From: an uncultured Sphingopyxis sp.
Lineage (GTDB): Bacteria; Pseudomonadota; Alphaproteobacteria; Sphingomonadales; Sphingomonadaceae
Assembly: GCF_900078365.1 (NCBI RefSeq)
Contig: NZ_LT598653.1
Span: 3,667,501-3,731,500 of the forward strand
DNA: 64,000 nt
Direction of reading: 5' to 3'
The notes under the pieces are model-generated. The model made no database searches. It was not told the origin of the DNA and worked only from the letters and a program-made list of their open reading frames with translations. Below, piece by piece: positions 33,167-42,150 of this stretch. The translations under genes and the position numbers were made by a program. The stretch's first letter is position 1. Each line of letters starts with the position of its first letter.

Positions 33167-35785
33167 TTAGAACTTCGCGCGCACGCCGACCGAGAAACGC
33201 CGTTCGGACAGGGCATAGCTGTTGAGCGCGGTCGTGTTGAAATTGCTATATTCGCTCGTCGCCGATTTCCTGGGCAGCAGATTCTGCGCTTGCAGCGACA
33301 GCGCGATATTCTTCGTGATGTCGAGCCCTACCTGGGCATCGAGTTGCGAGCGCGAACCGACGAAGCTCGGCCGCCCTTCGGAAAATTCGAACACCGCCTC
33401 GTCGCGGTAATTATAGGCGATGCGCGCCGAGAAGGGCCCCTTTTCATATAGGCCGACGAGGTTGTAGCTGTTCTTCGACACCGCGACGAGCGGGAAGCCG
33501 GCATTATCCTCGGCATCCGAATAGGTATAGTTGGCGATCACGCCGAAGCCGTCGAGCGGCGAAGGCAGGAAGTCCATGAACTGCTGGATGCCGATCTCGA
33601 AGCCCTTGATCTTCGCGCTAGCCAGATTTTCGGGGCGCGAGAAGGTCAGCTCGCGGCCCTGGTCATCGAGATCGAGATCGACCCCGGTGGTCACAAAGCT
33701 GGCAATGAAATTCTTGACGTCCTTGTAGAAGACCGCGCCCGAGATCAGCGAGCTTTTCCCCGTATAATATTCGAAGCTGATATCGGCCTGCGTCGCGATC
33801 GGCGGTTCGAGATTCACATTGCCGCCGGTGACCGACAGATTGGTCGCGTTGAAGAAGGTCGACGGCGCGAGGTCGGCGATCGAGGCGCGTTGCATCGTCT
33901 GCGATCCCGACACACGGACGAGGAAATCGTCGGTGACGTTGAAGGCGATGTTCGCGCTGGGCAGCACATTGGTATAGCGGTTCCTGTCGTTGCGCAGCGT
34001 GCTGACCGCGCCGACATTGACATAGCTATCGACCGAGAGGCGCGTCGACGCGATGCGCACGCCGGCGTTGGCCTTGTACGGAATGCCGGCAATCTCGCCC
34101 TCGCCCGACACCATCAGATAGCCGGCGAGCGTCTTTTCGCTGAAATCATAATCGCGCTGGAGGTTGGGAAGCAGCGTCGAACGCCCGTTCGGATCGGGAT
34201 TGGGCTGCGCCGCCTGCGCGCGGGTGAAAACATAGTCGAAGGTGGGCGCGGTGCTCAAAAAGCTGCGCGGGAAACTGCCCGGAATGTCGGGCAGGAAATC
34301 GCCGGCCTCGACAAGCTCCAGATAGGGTTCGATTTCTTCGCGGGTCGGGGTGACCTGGCTGCGGAAGGCGTTCGAGCGCGCGTGGAGGTCGGTGTAGCGC
34401 ACCCCCGCCGCGATCGTGACGCCGCCGCCGGTCTCATAAGCGACATCGAGCTTGCCCGTCCATTCCTCAAGCAGCCCGAGCAGGCGGTTGCTGCGCACGC
34501 CGTTGTTCGCGGGGTTGAAGGAGGCGTAATCGGCCGGATCGAACGTCCCGCCGAGCGTCAGCGACGGGATCGTCCGGTCGCGGAAATCGAACGCGCCCGG
34601 AACCGGCGCGGCGGCCTGCAGCGTGATGATCTGGATCGTCTGGTCGATCGTGCCCTTGCTGTAATAGCCGTCGGCCTCGATCGTCAGCCCGTCGCTCTCA
34701 TATTTGCCGTTGAGCCCGTAGAGGAAGCTTTCGGTCGGCTCGTTGCGGATCTGCCCCGCGGTGGTGACGGTGCCATTGGCTTCGCCCGCGACGACCATGC
34801 CGTCCTCGACCACGGGGTTCGTCACGGGATTGGTTCCGGTGGGCAGGCGGAAGGCGAAGAAATCCTGGCGGCGCCCGGTCTTGAGCTTGGAGTAGAGCGC
34901 GTCGGCGGTGACCGTGAATTCGGGCGTCACCGCGAACTGGATCGCGCCGTTGAGGCCGAGCCGCGAGCGGTCGACGGTGAAATTCTCATATTGCAGCAGC
35001 ACCGGCGTCTGCTGCACGGTCGTCGTCCCGCCGCTCGTGTAATTGCGGTCGAGGAAATTGTTGCGCTCGAACGCCTGCGTCGTCGAGGTGCGCTTCTGAT
35101 ATTCGCCCGCGAGCATGACGCCGATGCGGCCGCCCGCGAACTTGGTCGTCGCGAAGCCGGTGATCGCGGGTTCGAACTTGTCCGAATTTTCCGAATAGAC
35201 GCCCTGCGCGCGCAGCGACACCGTCGGCTCCTTGAACGACAGCGGCTTGGGCGTGACGAGGTTCACCGTGCCGCCGAGCCCGCCCTCGGCCTGGCTCGCG
35301 AGGGGCGACTTGCGCACTTCGAGGCGGCCGAACAGGCTCGACGGCACCGAATCGAGCCCCGACGAGCGGCCGAGCTGGTCGTTCTCCGGCGGCGACAGGC
35401 GCGCCGACCAGCCGAGCAAGGTGCGCCCGTCGACCTCGACGCGGACCTGCTGGAGCCCGCGCACCGACACCGACTGGCCTTCGCCGAAGACGCGGGTGAT
35501 CTGAACGCCGGTGACGCGCTGCAACGCTTCGGCGACGTTGGCGTCGGGAAGCTTGCCGACGTCTTCGGCGGTGATGACGTCGAGCACCTGATCGGCTTCG
35601 CGCTTGATGTCGGCCGCCTGTTCGAGCGACGCGCGGATGCCGGTGACGACGATCGCATCCTCTTCGGCCGGCGCGGCAGCATCCTGCGCCTGCGCCTGGG
35701 CCGGCGCTATCGCCAGCACCGCCAGCGACGCGCCGCCCGCGAGCTTCGCCAGGGCCCCAATGCTCCGTTTTGCCTGAATAGCCAT
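33167..35785 (-). CDS. TonB-dependent receptor 2
   Basis: An 872-residue outer-membrane receptor. The signal ends at about AQAQA. The TonB box is DAIVVTGIRASLEQAADIK and the plug has ITAEDVGKLPDANVAEALQR, GVQITRVFGEGQSVSVRGLQ and GGLGGTVNLVTPKPL. The barrel ends in ERRFSVGVRAKF. The ATG at 35785 is 6 bp after GGGAGG. A TTGACA-N18-CATCAT promoter is followed by a LacI-type operator at 35896-35909, about 110 bp upstream. It is co-directional with the beta-helix gene, suggesting uptake of the product of that enzyme. Confidence 0.93.
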   Translation of the reverse strand: MAIQAKRSIGALAKLAGGASLAVLAIAPAQAQAQDAAAPAEEDAIVVTGIRASLEQAADIKREADQVLDVITAEDVGKLPDANVAEALQRVTGVQITRVFGEGQSVSVRGLQQVRVEVDGRTLLGWSARLSPPENDQLGRSSGLDSVPSSLFGRLEVRKSPLASQAEGGLGGTVNLVTPKPLSFKEPTVSLRAQGVYSENSDKFEPAITGFATTKFAGGRIGVMLAGEYQKRTSTTQAFERNNFLDRNYTSGGTTTVQQTPVLLQYENFTVDRSRLGLNGAIQFAVTPEFTVTADALYSKLKTGRRQDFFAFRLPTGTNPVTNPVVEDGMVVAGEANGTVTTAGQIRNEPTESFLYGLNGKYESDGLTIEADGYYSKGTIDQTIQIITLQAAAPVPGAFDFRDRTIPSLTLGGTFDPADYASFNPANNGVRSNRLLGLLEEWTGKLDVAYETGGGVTIAAGVRYTDLHARSNAFRSQVTPTREEIEPYLELVEAGDFLPDIPGSFPRSFLSTAPTFDYVFTRAQAAQPNPDPNGRSTLLPNLQRDYDFSEKTLAGYLMVSGEGEIAGIPYKANAGVRIASTRLSVDSYVNVGAVSTLRNDRNRYTNVLPSANIAFNVTDDFLVRVSGSQTMQRASIADLAPSTFFNATNLSVTGGNVNLEPPIATQADISFEYYTGKSSLISGAVFYKDVKNFIASFVTTGVDLDLDDQGRELTFSRPENLASAKIKGFEIGIQQFMDFLPSPLDGFGVIANYTYSDAEDNAGFPLVAVSKNSYNLVGLYEKGPFSARIAYNYRDEAVFEFSEGRPSFVGSRSQLDAQVGLDITKNIALSLQAQNLLPRKSATSEYSNFNTTALNSYALSERRFSVGVRAKF

Positions 35786-35895
35786 ATCCATCCTCCCACC
35801 CGGGCCGGACTTGTCGCCCGAGCGCCGCCGTTTTCCCACAGGATCGCGGCCCGGCCGGTCGCGCATCCCATATTTCTATTTCGCTGCCCGGCCTT

Positions 35896-35909
35896 GGTAA
35901 CCGGTGTCA
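35896..35909 (-). promoter_or_regulatory. LacI-type operator upstream of TonB receptor 2
   Basis: GGTAACCGGTGTCA on the plus strand, placed immediately downstream of the predicted -10 of the minus-strand promoter, so it would overlap the transcription start. This is the clearest repressor geometry of the five sites. Confidence 0.8.
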
Positions 35910-35912
35910 CGA

Positions 35913-35942
35913 ATGATGCGGGAAAGAGCGAGTTGCTGTCAA
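35913..35942 (-). promoter_or_regulatory. Sigma-70-type promoter for TonB receptor 2
   Basis: On the minus strand TTGACA (35942-35937), an 18-bp spacer and CATCAT (35918-35913). The -35 is a full consensus match and the -10 is moderate. The predicted start falls in the adjacent operator. The 342-bp gap 35786-36127 otherwise holds the paired sites at 35950-35980 and direct repeats at 36023-36039. Confidence 0.5.
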
Positions 35943-35949
35943 GCAAAAA

Positions 35950-35980
35950 TTGTATGACAACTATCCTATTGGTATGACAA
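35950..35980. promoter_or_regulatory. Paired GntR (FadR-subfamily) type sites
   Basis: TTGTATGACAA (35950-35960) and TGGTATGACAA (35970-35980) both fit the TNGTNNNACNA pattern of FadR-subfamily GntR operators, and GTATGACAACT is repeated exactly 20 bp apart. The second also resembles half of the ExuR/UxuR-type TTGGTATACCAA. They lie just upstream of the -35 of TonB receptor 2. No GntR gene is in the window. Confidence 0.5.
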
Positions 35981-36127
35981 CTTTCCGGTTGCAATGACCC
36001 GTTGGCCCTCCGGCGGAAAAAGTGTCGCAAATTGTCGCATCGCGCCCATGGGGCTTGCCAGCGCGGGGGCAATCGGCTGAATAGGCGCCAATCCTCCCCC
36101 GTCCCGACTTGAAACGAGATCAATCCC

Positions 36128-37321
36128 ATGCTGGACAAGAGGCCGCCGCTTCGTGCCGGAGCCCTGTGCGCCATCGCCCTGTCCCTCGCCGCCTGTTCCG
36201 GCGGAGAGGACAAGGGCGGCCGCGGCGCGCCCGAGGTCGGTTATGTCACCGCCGCTATCCAGCCGGTGCCCGTCACCACCTCGCTCGGCGGACGCACGGT
36301 CGCCTATGAAACGAGCGAAGTGCGCCCGCAGGTGAACGGCCTGATCCAGCGCCGCCTGTTCACCGAGGGCAGCCTCGTGCGCGCCGGCGAACCGCTCTAT
36401 CAGATCGACGCGCGCCTCTATCGGGCCGGGGTCGATCAGGCGGCGGCAAACCTCGCGAGCGCGCGGGCGAGCGCCGAGGCCGCCGAGGAACGCGCGCGCC
36501 GCCTCGAACCGCTCGCCAAGATGCAGGCGGTCGCCGAGCAGGATTATACCGACGCGCTCGCGGCGGCGCGGATGGCGCGCGCCACGGTCGCGCAGAACAG
36601 CGCGGCGCTCGAAACCGCGCGCATCAACCTGCGCTTCGCGACGATCACCGCGCCGATCAGCGGCCGCATCGGCCGGTCGCTCGTCACGCCGGGCGGGCTG
36701 GTCAGCGCGAGCCAGGCGACCCCGCTCGCGGTGATCCAGCAGACCGACCCGATGTTCGTCGACATGCAGCAGTCGAGCGCCGAGCTCACCGCGCTGCGTG
36801 CAGCGATCGAAAGCGGCGGAGTGACCGCCGGCAGCACGTCGGTGCGCCTGCGCCTCGAGGACGGCAGCAATTATGGCTTTGCCGGGACGGTCCAATTCTC
36901 GGACGTCACGGTCAACGAGGCGACCGGCACCGTGACGCTGCGCGCGCGCTTCCCCAATCCGAAGGGCGTGCTGCTGCCCGGCATGTTCGTGACCGCGATG
37001 TTCGATCAGGCGGTGAACCCGTCGGCGATCCTGCTGCCGCAGGCGGCGGTGCAGCGCGATTTCGACGGGTCGGCCTTCGTCTATCTGGTCGGCAAGGACA
37101 ATAAGGCGGTGCGGCGCAAGATCGTCGCCGACCGCACCTCGGGCGCCAGCTGGGTCGTCACCGACGGGCTGAAGCCTGGCGAACGCGTCATCACGCAGGG
37201 GCTCGGCAATTTGCGGCAGGGCGCGGCGGTCCGCCCCGTCCCGGCGAGCAGTGCGCAGCGCGTCGAGGCGAAGCGTGCCGGCACGGCCGGAGGCGAAGGC
37301 GCCGGGGCGAAGGGCGAATAG
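36128..37321 (+). CDS. RND efflux periplasmic adaptor (membrane-fusion lipoprotein)
   Basis: A 397-residue AcrA/MexA-type adaptor linking pump and outer-membrane channel. The lipoprotein signal ends ALSLAAC (Cys about residue 23). The barrel-sandwich halves are YETSEVRPQVNGLIQRRLFTEG and ITAPISGRIGRSLVTPGGLVS, separated by a coiled-coil hairpin rich in Ala/Arg/Glu (about 95-165). VLLPGMFVTAMF marks the membrane-proximal side. The start ATG at 36128 is used because it gives the lipobox. It begins a three-gene operon with 6 bp to the pump. Specificity is not readable from the sequence. Confidence 0.95.
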   Translation: MLDKRPPLRAGALCAIALSLAACSGGEDKGGRGAPEVGYVTAAIQPVPVTTSLGGRTVAYETSEVRPQVNGLIQRRLFTEGSLVRAGEPLYQIDARLYRAGVDQAAANLASARASAEAAEERARRLEPLAKMQAVAEQDYTDALAAARMARATVAQNSAALETARINLRFATITAPISGRIGRSLVTPGGLVSASQATPLAVIQQTDPMFVDMQQSSAELTALRAAIESGGVTAGSTSVRLRLEDGSNYGFAGTVQFSDVTVNEATGTVTLRARFPNPKGVLLPGMFVTAMFDQAVNPSAILLPQAAVQRDFDGSAFVYLVGKDNKAVRRKIVADRTSGASWVVTDGLKPGERVITQGLGNLRQGAAVRPVPASSAQRVEAKRAGTAGGEGAGAKGE

Positions 37322-37327
37322 CGCGTC

Positions 37328-40300
37328 ATGTCGCGTCTTTTCATCAACCGGCCGATCTTCGCCTGGGTGCTGGCGATCATCGTCATGCTCGGCGGCATCG
37401 GCGCGCTCTTTTCGCTGCCGATCGAGCAATATCCCGACATCGCGCCGACGCAGGTCAATATCCGCGCCTCCTATCCCGGCGCATCGGCCGAAACGATCGA
37501 GAACAGCGTCACGCAGGTACTCGAACAGCAGCTGACCGGGATCGACGGTCTCCTCTATTTCAGCTCGCAATCGAGCTCGCGCGGGCGCGCGGACATCACC
37601 GCGATCTTCGTGAAAGGGACCGACCCCGACATCGCGCAGGTGCAGGTCCAGAACAAGATCCAGTCGGCGGTCTCGCGCCTGCCGCAGCAGGTGCAGGCAC
37701 AGGGCGTGCGCGTCACCAAGTCCAATTCGGATTCGCTGCTGCTCGTCGGCGTCTATGACACGACCGATACGCGGTCGAACCAGGACGTGTCCGACTATCT
37801 GTCGTCGAACATCCAGGACCCGCTGTCGCGCGTCGAGGGCGTCGGCGACGTCAATGTCTTCGGGTCGCCGCACGCGATGCGCATCTGGCTGAACCCCCAG
37901 CGGCTCGCGGCGATGTCGCTGATGCCGAGCGACGTGGTCGCGGCGATCAGCGCGCAGAACAGCGAGGTCGCGGCGGGCGAGGTCGGCGGCCTGCCCGCGC
38001 CCGAGGGCCAGATGCTCAACGCGACGGTCACCGCCCAGTCGCGGATGCAGACCGCCGAACAGTTCGAGAATATCGTGCTCAAGACGCTGCCCGACGGCGC
38101 GTCGGTGCGGATCAAGGATGTCGCGCGGGTCGAGATCGGCGCCGAAAGCTACAGCGCGATCGTCCGCGTCAACGGCCATCCCGGATCGGGCATGTCGATC
38201 TCGCTGTCGCCGGGGTCCGACGCGCTCGAAACCGCCGAACGCGTCAAGGCGCGGATGACCGAACTCGCCGCCGATTTCCCCGACGGCCTCGCCTACAGCT
38301 ACGCCAATGATTCGACCGCCTTCATCAAGCTGTCGGTCAGCGAGGTGCAGAAATCGCTGCTGGAGGCGATCCTGCTCGTGATCCTCGTGATGTTCGTCTT
38401 CCTGCAAAGCTGGCGCGCAGTGCTGATCCCCGCGATCGCGGTGCCCGTGGTGCTGCTCGGCACCTTCGGCATTTTCTATCTGCTGGGGTTCAGTATCAAC
38501 ACGCTGACGCTGTTCGGGCTGACGCTCGCGATCGGGCTGCTCGTCGACGACGCGATCGTCGTGGTCGAGAATGTCGAGCGGTTGATGGAAGAGAATCCCG
38601 GCATGTCGGCGCGCGAGGCGACGATCCAGTCGATGCAGGAACTGCAGGTCGCGCTGATCGCGATCGCGCTCGTGCTGTCGGCGGTGTTCCTGCCGATGGC
38701 CTTTTTCGGCGGGTCGACCGGCGTCATCTATCGCCAATTTTCGGTCACGATCGTGTCGGCGATGGCGCTGTCGGTACTCGTCGCCTTGATCCTCAGCCCC
38801 GCGCTGACCTCGACCCTGCTCAAGCCCAAGAATGGCGACGGCGCCGGGGACAGCCGCTTTCCGCGTTTCCACGCCTTTCTCGAACGCGCCAGGGATGGCT
38901 TCAACACGCGCTTCGACGGCGCGGTCGCCCGCTATGTCGGCAGCGTCACCAAGGTCGTCGACCGCAAGTGGCTGTTCCTCGCCATCTATGCCGTGCTGCT
39001 CGCGCTCCTCGCCTTCCTCTTCCTCCGCCTGCCCGGCGGCTTCCTGCCCAATGAGGATCAGGGGCGCGTCTCGATCCAGTTCCGCCTGCCCGCGGGCGCG
39101 ACGCAGGCGCGCACGATCGAAGTGCGCGACATGGTCGAAAAATATCTGCTGACCGAGGAAAAGGCGAACGTCGGGGCGCTGTTCCTCATCGCCGGCGGCG
39201 GCGGCGGCGGCGCGGCCGGGCAGAATACCGGCCAGGGCTATGTCAACCTCGTCCATTGGGATGAGCGGCCGGGCGAGGAGCGCAGCGCCGACGCGATCGC
39301 GGGGCGCGCACGCGCCGCGCTCGCCGGGATACGCGATGCGCAGATATTCGCGCTCGTCCCAGGCGCGGTGCGCGGCCTCGGCGATTCGTCGGGCTTCACG
39401 ATGCAGTTCCAGAACCGCAGCGGGATGAGCCGCGACGATTTCGTCGCCGCGCGCGACAGGCTGCTCGCGATGGCGAACGACAATCCCAAGCTGACGTCGG
39501 TGCGCCTGTCCGACTTGCCCGACGTCTCAACGCTCAAGATCGACGTCGATACGCAGCGGCTGACCGCCTATGGCATCGACAATGGCGATGTGAACAACAC
39601 GCTCGCGACCGCGTGGGGCGGCCGCTACGTCAATGATTTCATCGACAAGGGCCGCGTCAAGCGCGTCTATGTCCAGGGCGACGCCCCCTATCGCGCCAGC
39701 CCAGAGGATCTCGGCCAATGGTTCGTGCGCTCCACGGACGGACAGATGTCGCCCTTCTCGGCCTTTGCCACGATCGGCTGGTCGACGACGCCGAGCAGCA
39801 GCTCGCGCTTTCAGGGCGTTCCCGCCTTCGAAATCTCGGGCCAGCCGACCCCCGGCACCAGCTCGGGCGAGGCGATGGACGAGATGGAGCGCATGGCGAA
39901 CCAGATTCCCGGCACCAGCGTCGCCTGGTCGGGCTCCTCCTATGAGGAACGCCTGTCCTCGGGGCAGGCGCCGCTGCTGTACAGCCTGTCTTTGCTCGTC
40001 GTCTTCCTCTGCCTCGCCGCGCTCTACGAAAGCTGGTCGATCCCGCTCGCGGTGATCCTCGTCATTCCGCTGGGGCTGATCGGCGCGGTGTTCGCGGTGA
40101 ATCTGCGCGGGCTCGAAAATGACGTCTATCTCCAGATCGGCCTGCTCACGACAATGGGGCTCGCGGCGAAGAATGCGATCCTGATGATCGAATTCGCCGA
40201 GCAGGAGGAACGCAAGGGCAAGCGCGTGATCGAGGCGGCCGTCGAGGCGGCGCGCATCCGCCTGCGTCCGATCCTGATGACGAGCTTCGCCTTCATCTTC

Positions 40301-40522
40301 GGCGTGCTGCCGCTCGCGATCGCGACCGGCGCGGGCGCGAACAGCCGCGTCGCGATCGGCACCTCGGTGATCGGCGGCATGCTCACCGCCGCCTTCCTCG
40401 CCATCTTCTTCATCCCGCTCTTCTTCGTCCTCGTGCGCCGCGGCGTGCGCGACGGACTCGCCGCGATGCGCGCGCGTTTCGGCAGGAAGAAGGGCGATGG
40501 CGCCGCGGGAGCGCCGGCATGA
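37328..40522 (+). CDS. RND multidrug efflux pump, HAE1 family (AcrB-like)
   Basis: A 1064-residue inner-membrane proton/drug antiporter with 12 transmembrane helices and two large periplasmic loops. It begins MSRLFINRPIFAWVLAIIVM. The proton-relay residues are intact: Asp407-Asp408 in AIGLLVDDAIVVVENVERLM and Lys948 in GLAAKNAILMIEF. GGSTGVIYRQFSVTIVSAMA follows the relay. Its length is near that of AcrB (1049). A Gly-rich stretch (AGGGGGGAAGQNTGQGY) lies in the second periplasmic loop. Substrates are unknown. No regulator gene adjoins the operon. Confidence 0.96.
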   Translation: MSRLFINRPIFAWVLAIIVMLGGIGALFSLPIEQYPDIAPTQVNIRASYPGASAETIENSVTQVLEQQLTGIDGLLYFSSQSSSRGRADITAIFVKGTDPDIAQVQVQNKIQSAVSRLPQQVQAQGVRVTKSNSDSLLLVGVYDTTDTRSNQDVSDYLSSNIQDPLSRVEGVGDVNVFGSPHAMRIWLNPQRLAAMSLMPSDVVAAISAQNSEVAAGEVGGLPAPEGQMLNATVTAQSRMQTAEQFENIVLKTLPDGASVRIKDVARVEIGAESYSAIVRVNGHPGSGMSISLSPGSDALETAERVKARMTELAADFPDGLAYSYANDSTAFIKLSVSEVQKSLLEAILLVILVMFVFLQSWRAVLIPAIAVPVVLLGTFGIFYLLGFSINTLTLFGLTLAIGLLVDDAIVVVENVERLMEENPGMSAREATIQSMQELQVALIAIALVLSAVFLPMAFFGGSTGVIYRQFSVTIVSAMALSVLVALILSPALTSTLLKPKNGDGAGDSRFPRFHAFLERARDGFNTRFDGAVARYVGSVTKVVDRKWLFLAIYAVLLALLAFLFLRLPGGFLPNEDQGRVSIQFRLPAGATQARTIEVRDMVEKYLLTEEKANVGALFLIAGGGGGGAAGQNTGQGYVNLVHWDERPGEERSADAIAGRARAALAGIRDAQIFALVPGAVRGLGDSSGFTMQFQNRSGMSRDDFVAARDRLLAMANDNPKLTSVRLSDLPDVSTLKIDVDTQRLTAYGIDNGDVNNTLATAWGGRYVNDFIDKGRVKRVYVQGDAPYRASPEDLGQWFVRSTDGQMSPFSAFATIGWSTTPSSSSRFQGVPAFEISGQPTPGTSSGEAMDEMERMANQIPGTSVAWSGSSYEERLSSGQAPLLYSLSLLVVFLCLAALYESWSIPLAVILVIPLGLIGAVFAVNLRGLENDVYLQIGLLTTMGLAAKNAILMIEFAEQEERKGKRVIEAAVEAARIRLRPILMTSFAFIFGVLPLAIATGAGANSRVAIGTSVIGGMLTAAFLAIFFIPLFFVLVRRGVRDGLAAMRARFGRKKGDGAAGAPA

Positions 40523-41922
40523 TCGGCGCCCGCGCGCTCCTCCTTGCCGGCACGCTCGCGCTCGCCGGCTGCTCGCTCGCGCCGAAGACGGTGCTGCCCG
40601 CGCCGCCGGTGCCGCAAAGCTGGCCCGCCGGCGACGCCTATCTGCTGCAAAGCGAGGCGACGCTGCCGATCCTCTCCTATAAAAGCGTCTTCACCGACGC
40701 GCGGCTGCAGGCGCTGATCGAGCAGGCGCTGGGCGGCAACCGCGACCTGCGCACCGCCTATGCCAATGTCGCCGCGGCGCGCGCACAAGCCCGTGTCACG
40801 CGATCGGGGCAATTTCCCGAACTCGGTGTCAGCGCGGGTGCGGGCTATTCGGATAGCGGCGATGCAAGCGGCAGCGGCGATTTCTCGCTGCGCGGCGGCG
40901 TCACTGCTTTCGAACTCGACCTGTTCGGCCGCCTCGCCAATCTGGCCGAAGCCGACCGCAACCGCGCGCTCGCGACCGAGGCGGCGTCGCGCACAGTGCG
41001 CCTCGCGCTGATCGCGGGCCTCGCCGAGGCGTGGGCGGCCTATGGCGCCGACCGCGACCTGCTGGAAATCGCCGAAGATACCGCCGCCAACGCGCGCGAA
41101 AGTGTGCGGCTGACGAAAGCCCGCCTCGACGGCGGCGTCGCGCCGCGCACCGACCTGCGCCAGGCCGAGCAGATCCTCGCGACCGCCGAGGATTCGATCG
41201 CGCAGCAGAGGACCGCGCTCGCGCAGGACGAGAATCTGATTCGCCTGCTCGTCGGCGGCAACGTCGATCGCGCGCTGCTGCCTGCGAGCCTGAGCGAAGT
41301 TACGCCTTCGGTCGTGTCGCTGCCCGCGGGGGTCAGCTCCGAGATATTGCTGCGCCGCCCCGATGTGATCGAGGCCGAATATGATCTGCGCGCCGCCAAC
41401 GCCGACATCGGCGCCGCGCGCGCGCGGCTCTTCCCGTCGATCTCGCTCACCGGCTTGCTCGGTTTCGCGAGTGACGCGCTCGGTAGCCTGTTCGACAGCG
41501 GGTCGTTCAGCTGGTCGGCGGGCGGCGACGCAAGCGCGACGATCTTCGACGCCGGCGGCCGCCGCGCCGGGGTCGCGGTCAGCGAGGCGCAGCGCGACGC
41601 CGCGCTCGCAGGCTATGAAGGCGCGATCCAGACCGCCTTCCGCGAGGTCGCCGACGCGCTCGCGGTGCAGGGCACGATCGCCGAACGCGCGCGCGCCGCC
41701 GCCGCCAACAGCACCGCCGCCGCCGACACCGCGACGCTCACCGACGCGCGCTACAAGGGCGGCGTCGACAGCTTTCTTTCCAGCCTCGACGCACAGCGCA
41801 GCCTCTATGCGGCGCGGCGGAGCGAGATCGCGACGCAGCTTTTGCTCGTCAACACGCGAATCGCCCTCTTCCGCGCGCTCGGCGGCGACAGCAGCGCCGG
41901 GCGTGACGCGGCGGCGCGCTAG
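40519..41922 (+). CDS. RND outer-membrane factor lipoprotein (OprM/NodT family)
   Basis: A 467-residue TolC-like outer-membrane channel. The lipoprotein signal ends TLALAGC. Two OEP repeats are visible: ALGGNRDLRTAYANVAAARAQ opening the first half, and RRPDVIEAEYDLRAANADIGAARARLFPSISL in the second, followed by AFREVADALA. The start ATG overlaps the pump stop (ATGA). It completes the tripartite efflux operon. The following 228-bp gap carries an inverted repeat and the SOS promoter. Confidence 0.95.
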   Translation: MIGARALLLAGTLALAGCSLAPKTVLPAPPVPQSWPAGDAYLLQSEATLPILSYKSVFTDARLQALIEQALGGNRDLRTAYANVAAARAQARVTRSGQFPELGVSAGAGYSDSGDASGSGDFSLRGGVTAFELDLFGRLANLAEADRNRALATEAASRTVRLALIAGLAEAWAAYGADRDLLEIAEDTAANARESVRLTKARLDGGVAPRTDLRQAEQILATAEDSIAQQRTALAQDENLIRLLVGGNVDRALLPASLSEVTPSVVSLPAGVSSEILLRRPDVIEAEYDLRAANADIGAARARLFPSISLTGLLGFASDALGSLFDSGSFSWSAGGDASATIFDAGGRRAGVAVSEAQRDAALAGYEGAIQTAFREVADALAVQGTIAERARAAAANSTAAADTATLTDARYKGGVDSFLSSLDAQRSLYAARRSEIATQLLLVNTRIALFRALGGDSSAGRDAAAR

Positions 41923-41936
41923 ATTATCTCACGCAA

Positions 41937-42076
41937 AGGCGCAAAGGCGCGAAGAAGACGGTTCGGGCCGATAGGCCCATTTCTTCAGCAAAGGCGGCGA
42001 CCGGCCGCATCGCCGAAAGAGGAGGGCCGCTTCGCGGCAAGCGCGACCTCTTCGCGCCTTCGCGTCTTCGCGTGAA
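41937..42076. repeat. Long imperfect inverted repeat (CACGCAAAGGCGCGAAG arms)
   Basis: The left arm TCTCACGCAAAGGCGCAAAG (from 41937) continues to GGCGCGAAG and pairs imperfectly with a right arm ending CTTCGCGTGAAA near 42076. The centre is unrelated sequence with smaller self-complementary blocks. It lies between the efflux operon and the SOS cassette and may separate their transcripts. Confidence 0.75.
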
Positions 42077-42130
42077 ACAAATTGGCGCAGCACCGATGTC
42101 TTGACAGGTGCCCTGAATCGCGCGCTAATA

Positions 42131-42145
42131 GAACATATCAGGAAC
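42131..42145. promoter_or_regulatory. LexA box (SOS operator) of imuA
   Basis: GAAC-ATATCAG-GAAC, the complement of GTTC-N7-GTTC, which is the alphaproteobacterial LexA recognition sequence. It is placed 5 bp before the imuA start, so LexA would block initiation of the whole cassette and DNA damage would release it. Confidence 0.9.
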
Positions 42146-42150
42146 AAATA

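Noticed and set aside
35966..39256. A 1,096-codon open frame on the minus strand opposite the efflux pump.
   Set aside because: It is antisense to an unmistakable RND pump and adaptor, has an Arg/Asp/His-rich low-quality composition, and crosses the operon start. It is a by-product of GC-rich third positions.
38546..40171. A pump inactivated by mutation of its proton relay.
   Set aside because: Asp407, Asp408 and Lys948 are all present, so the pump looks intact.
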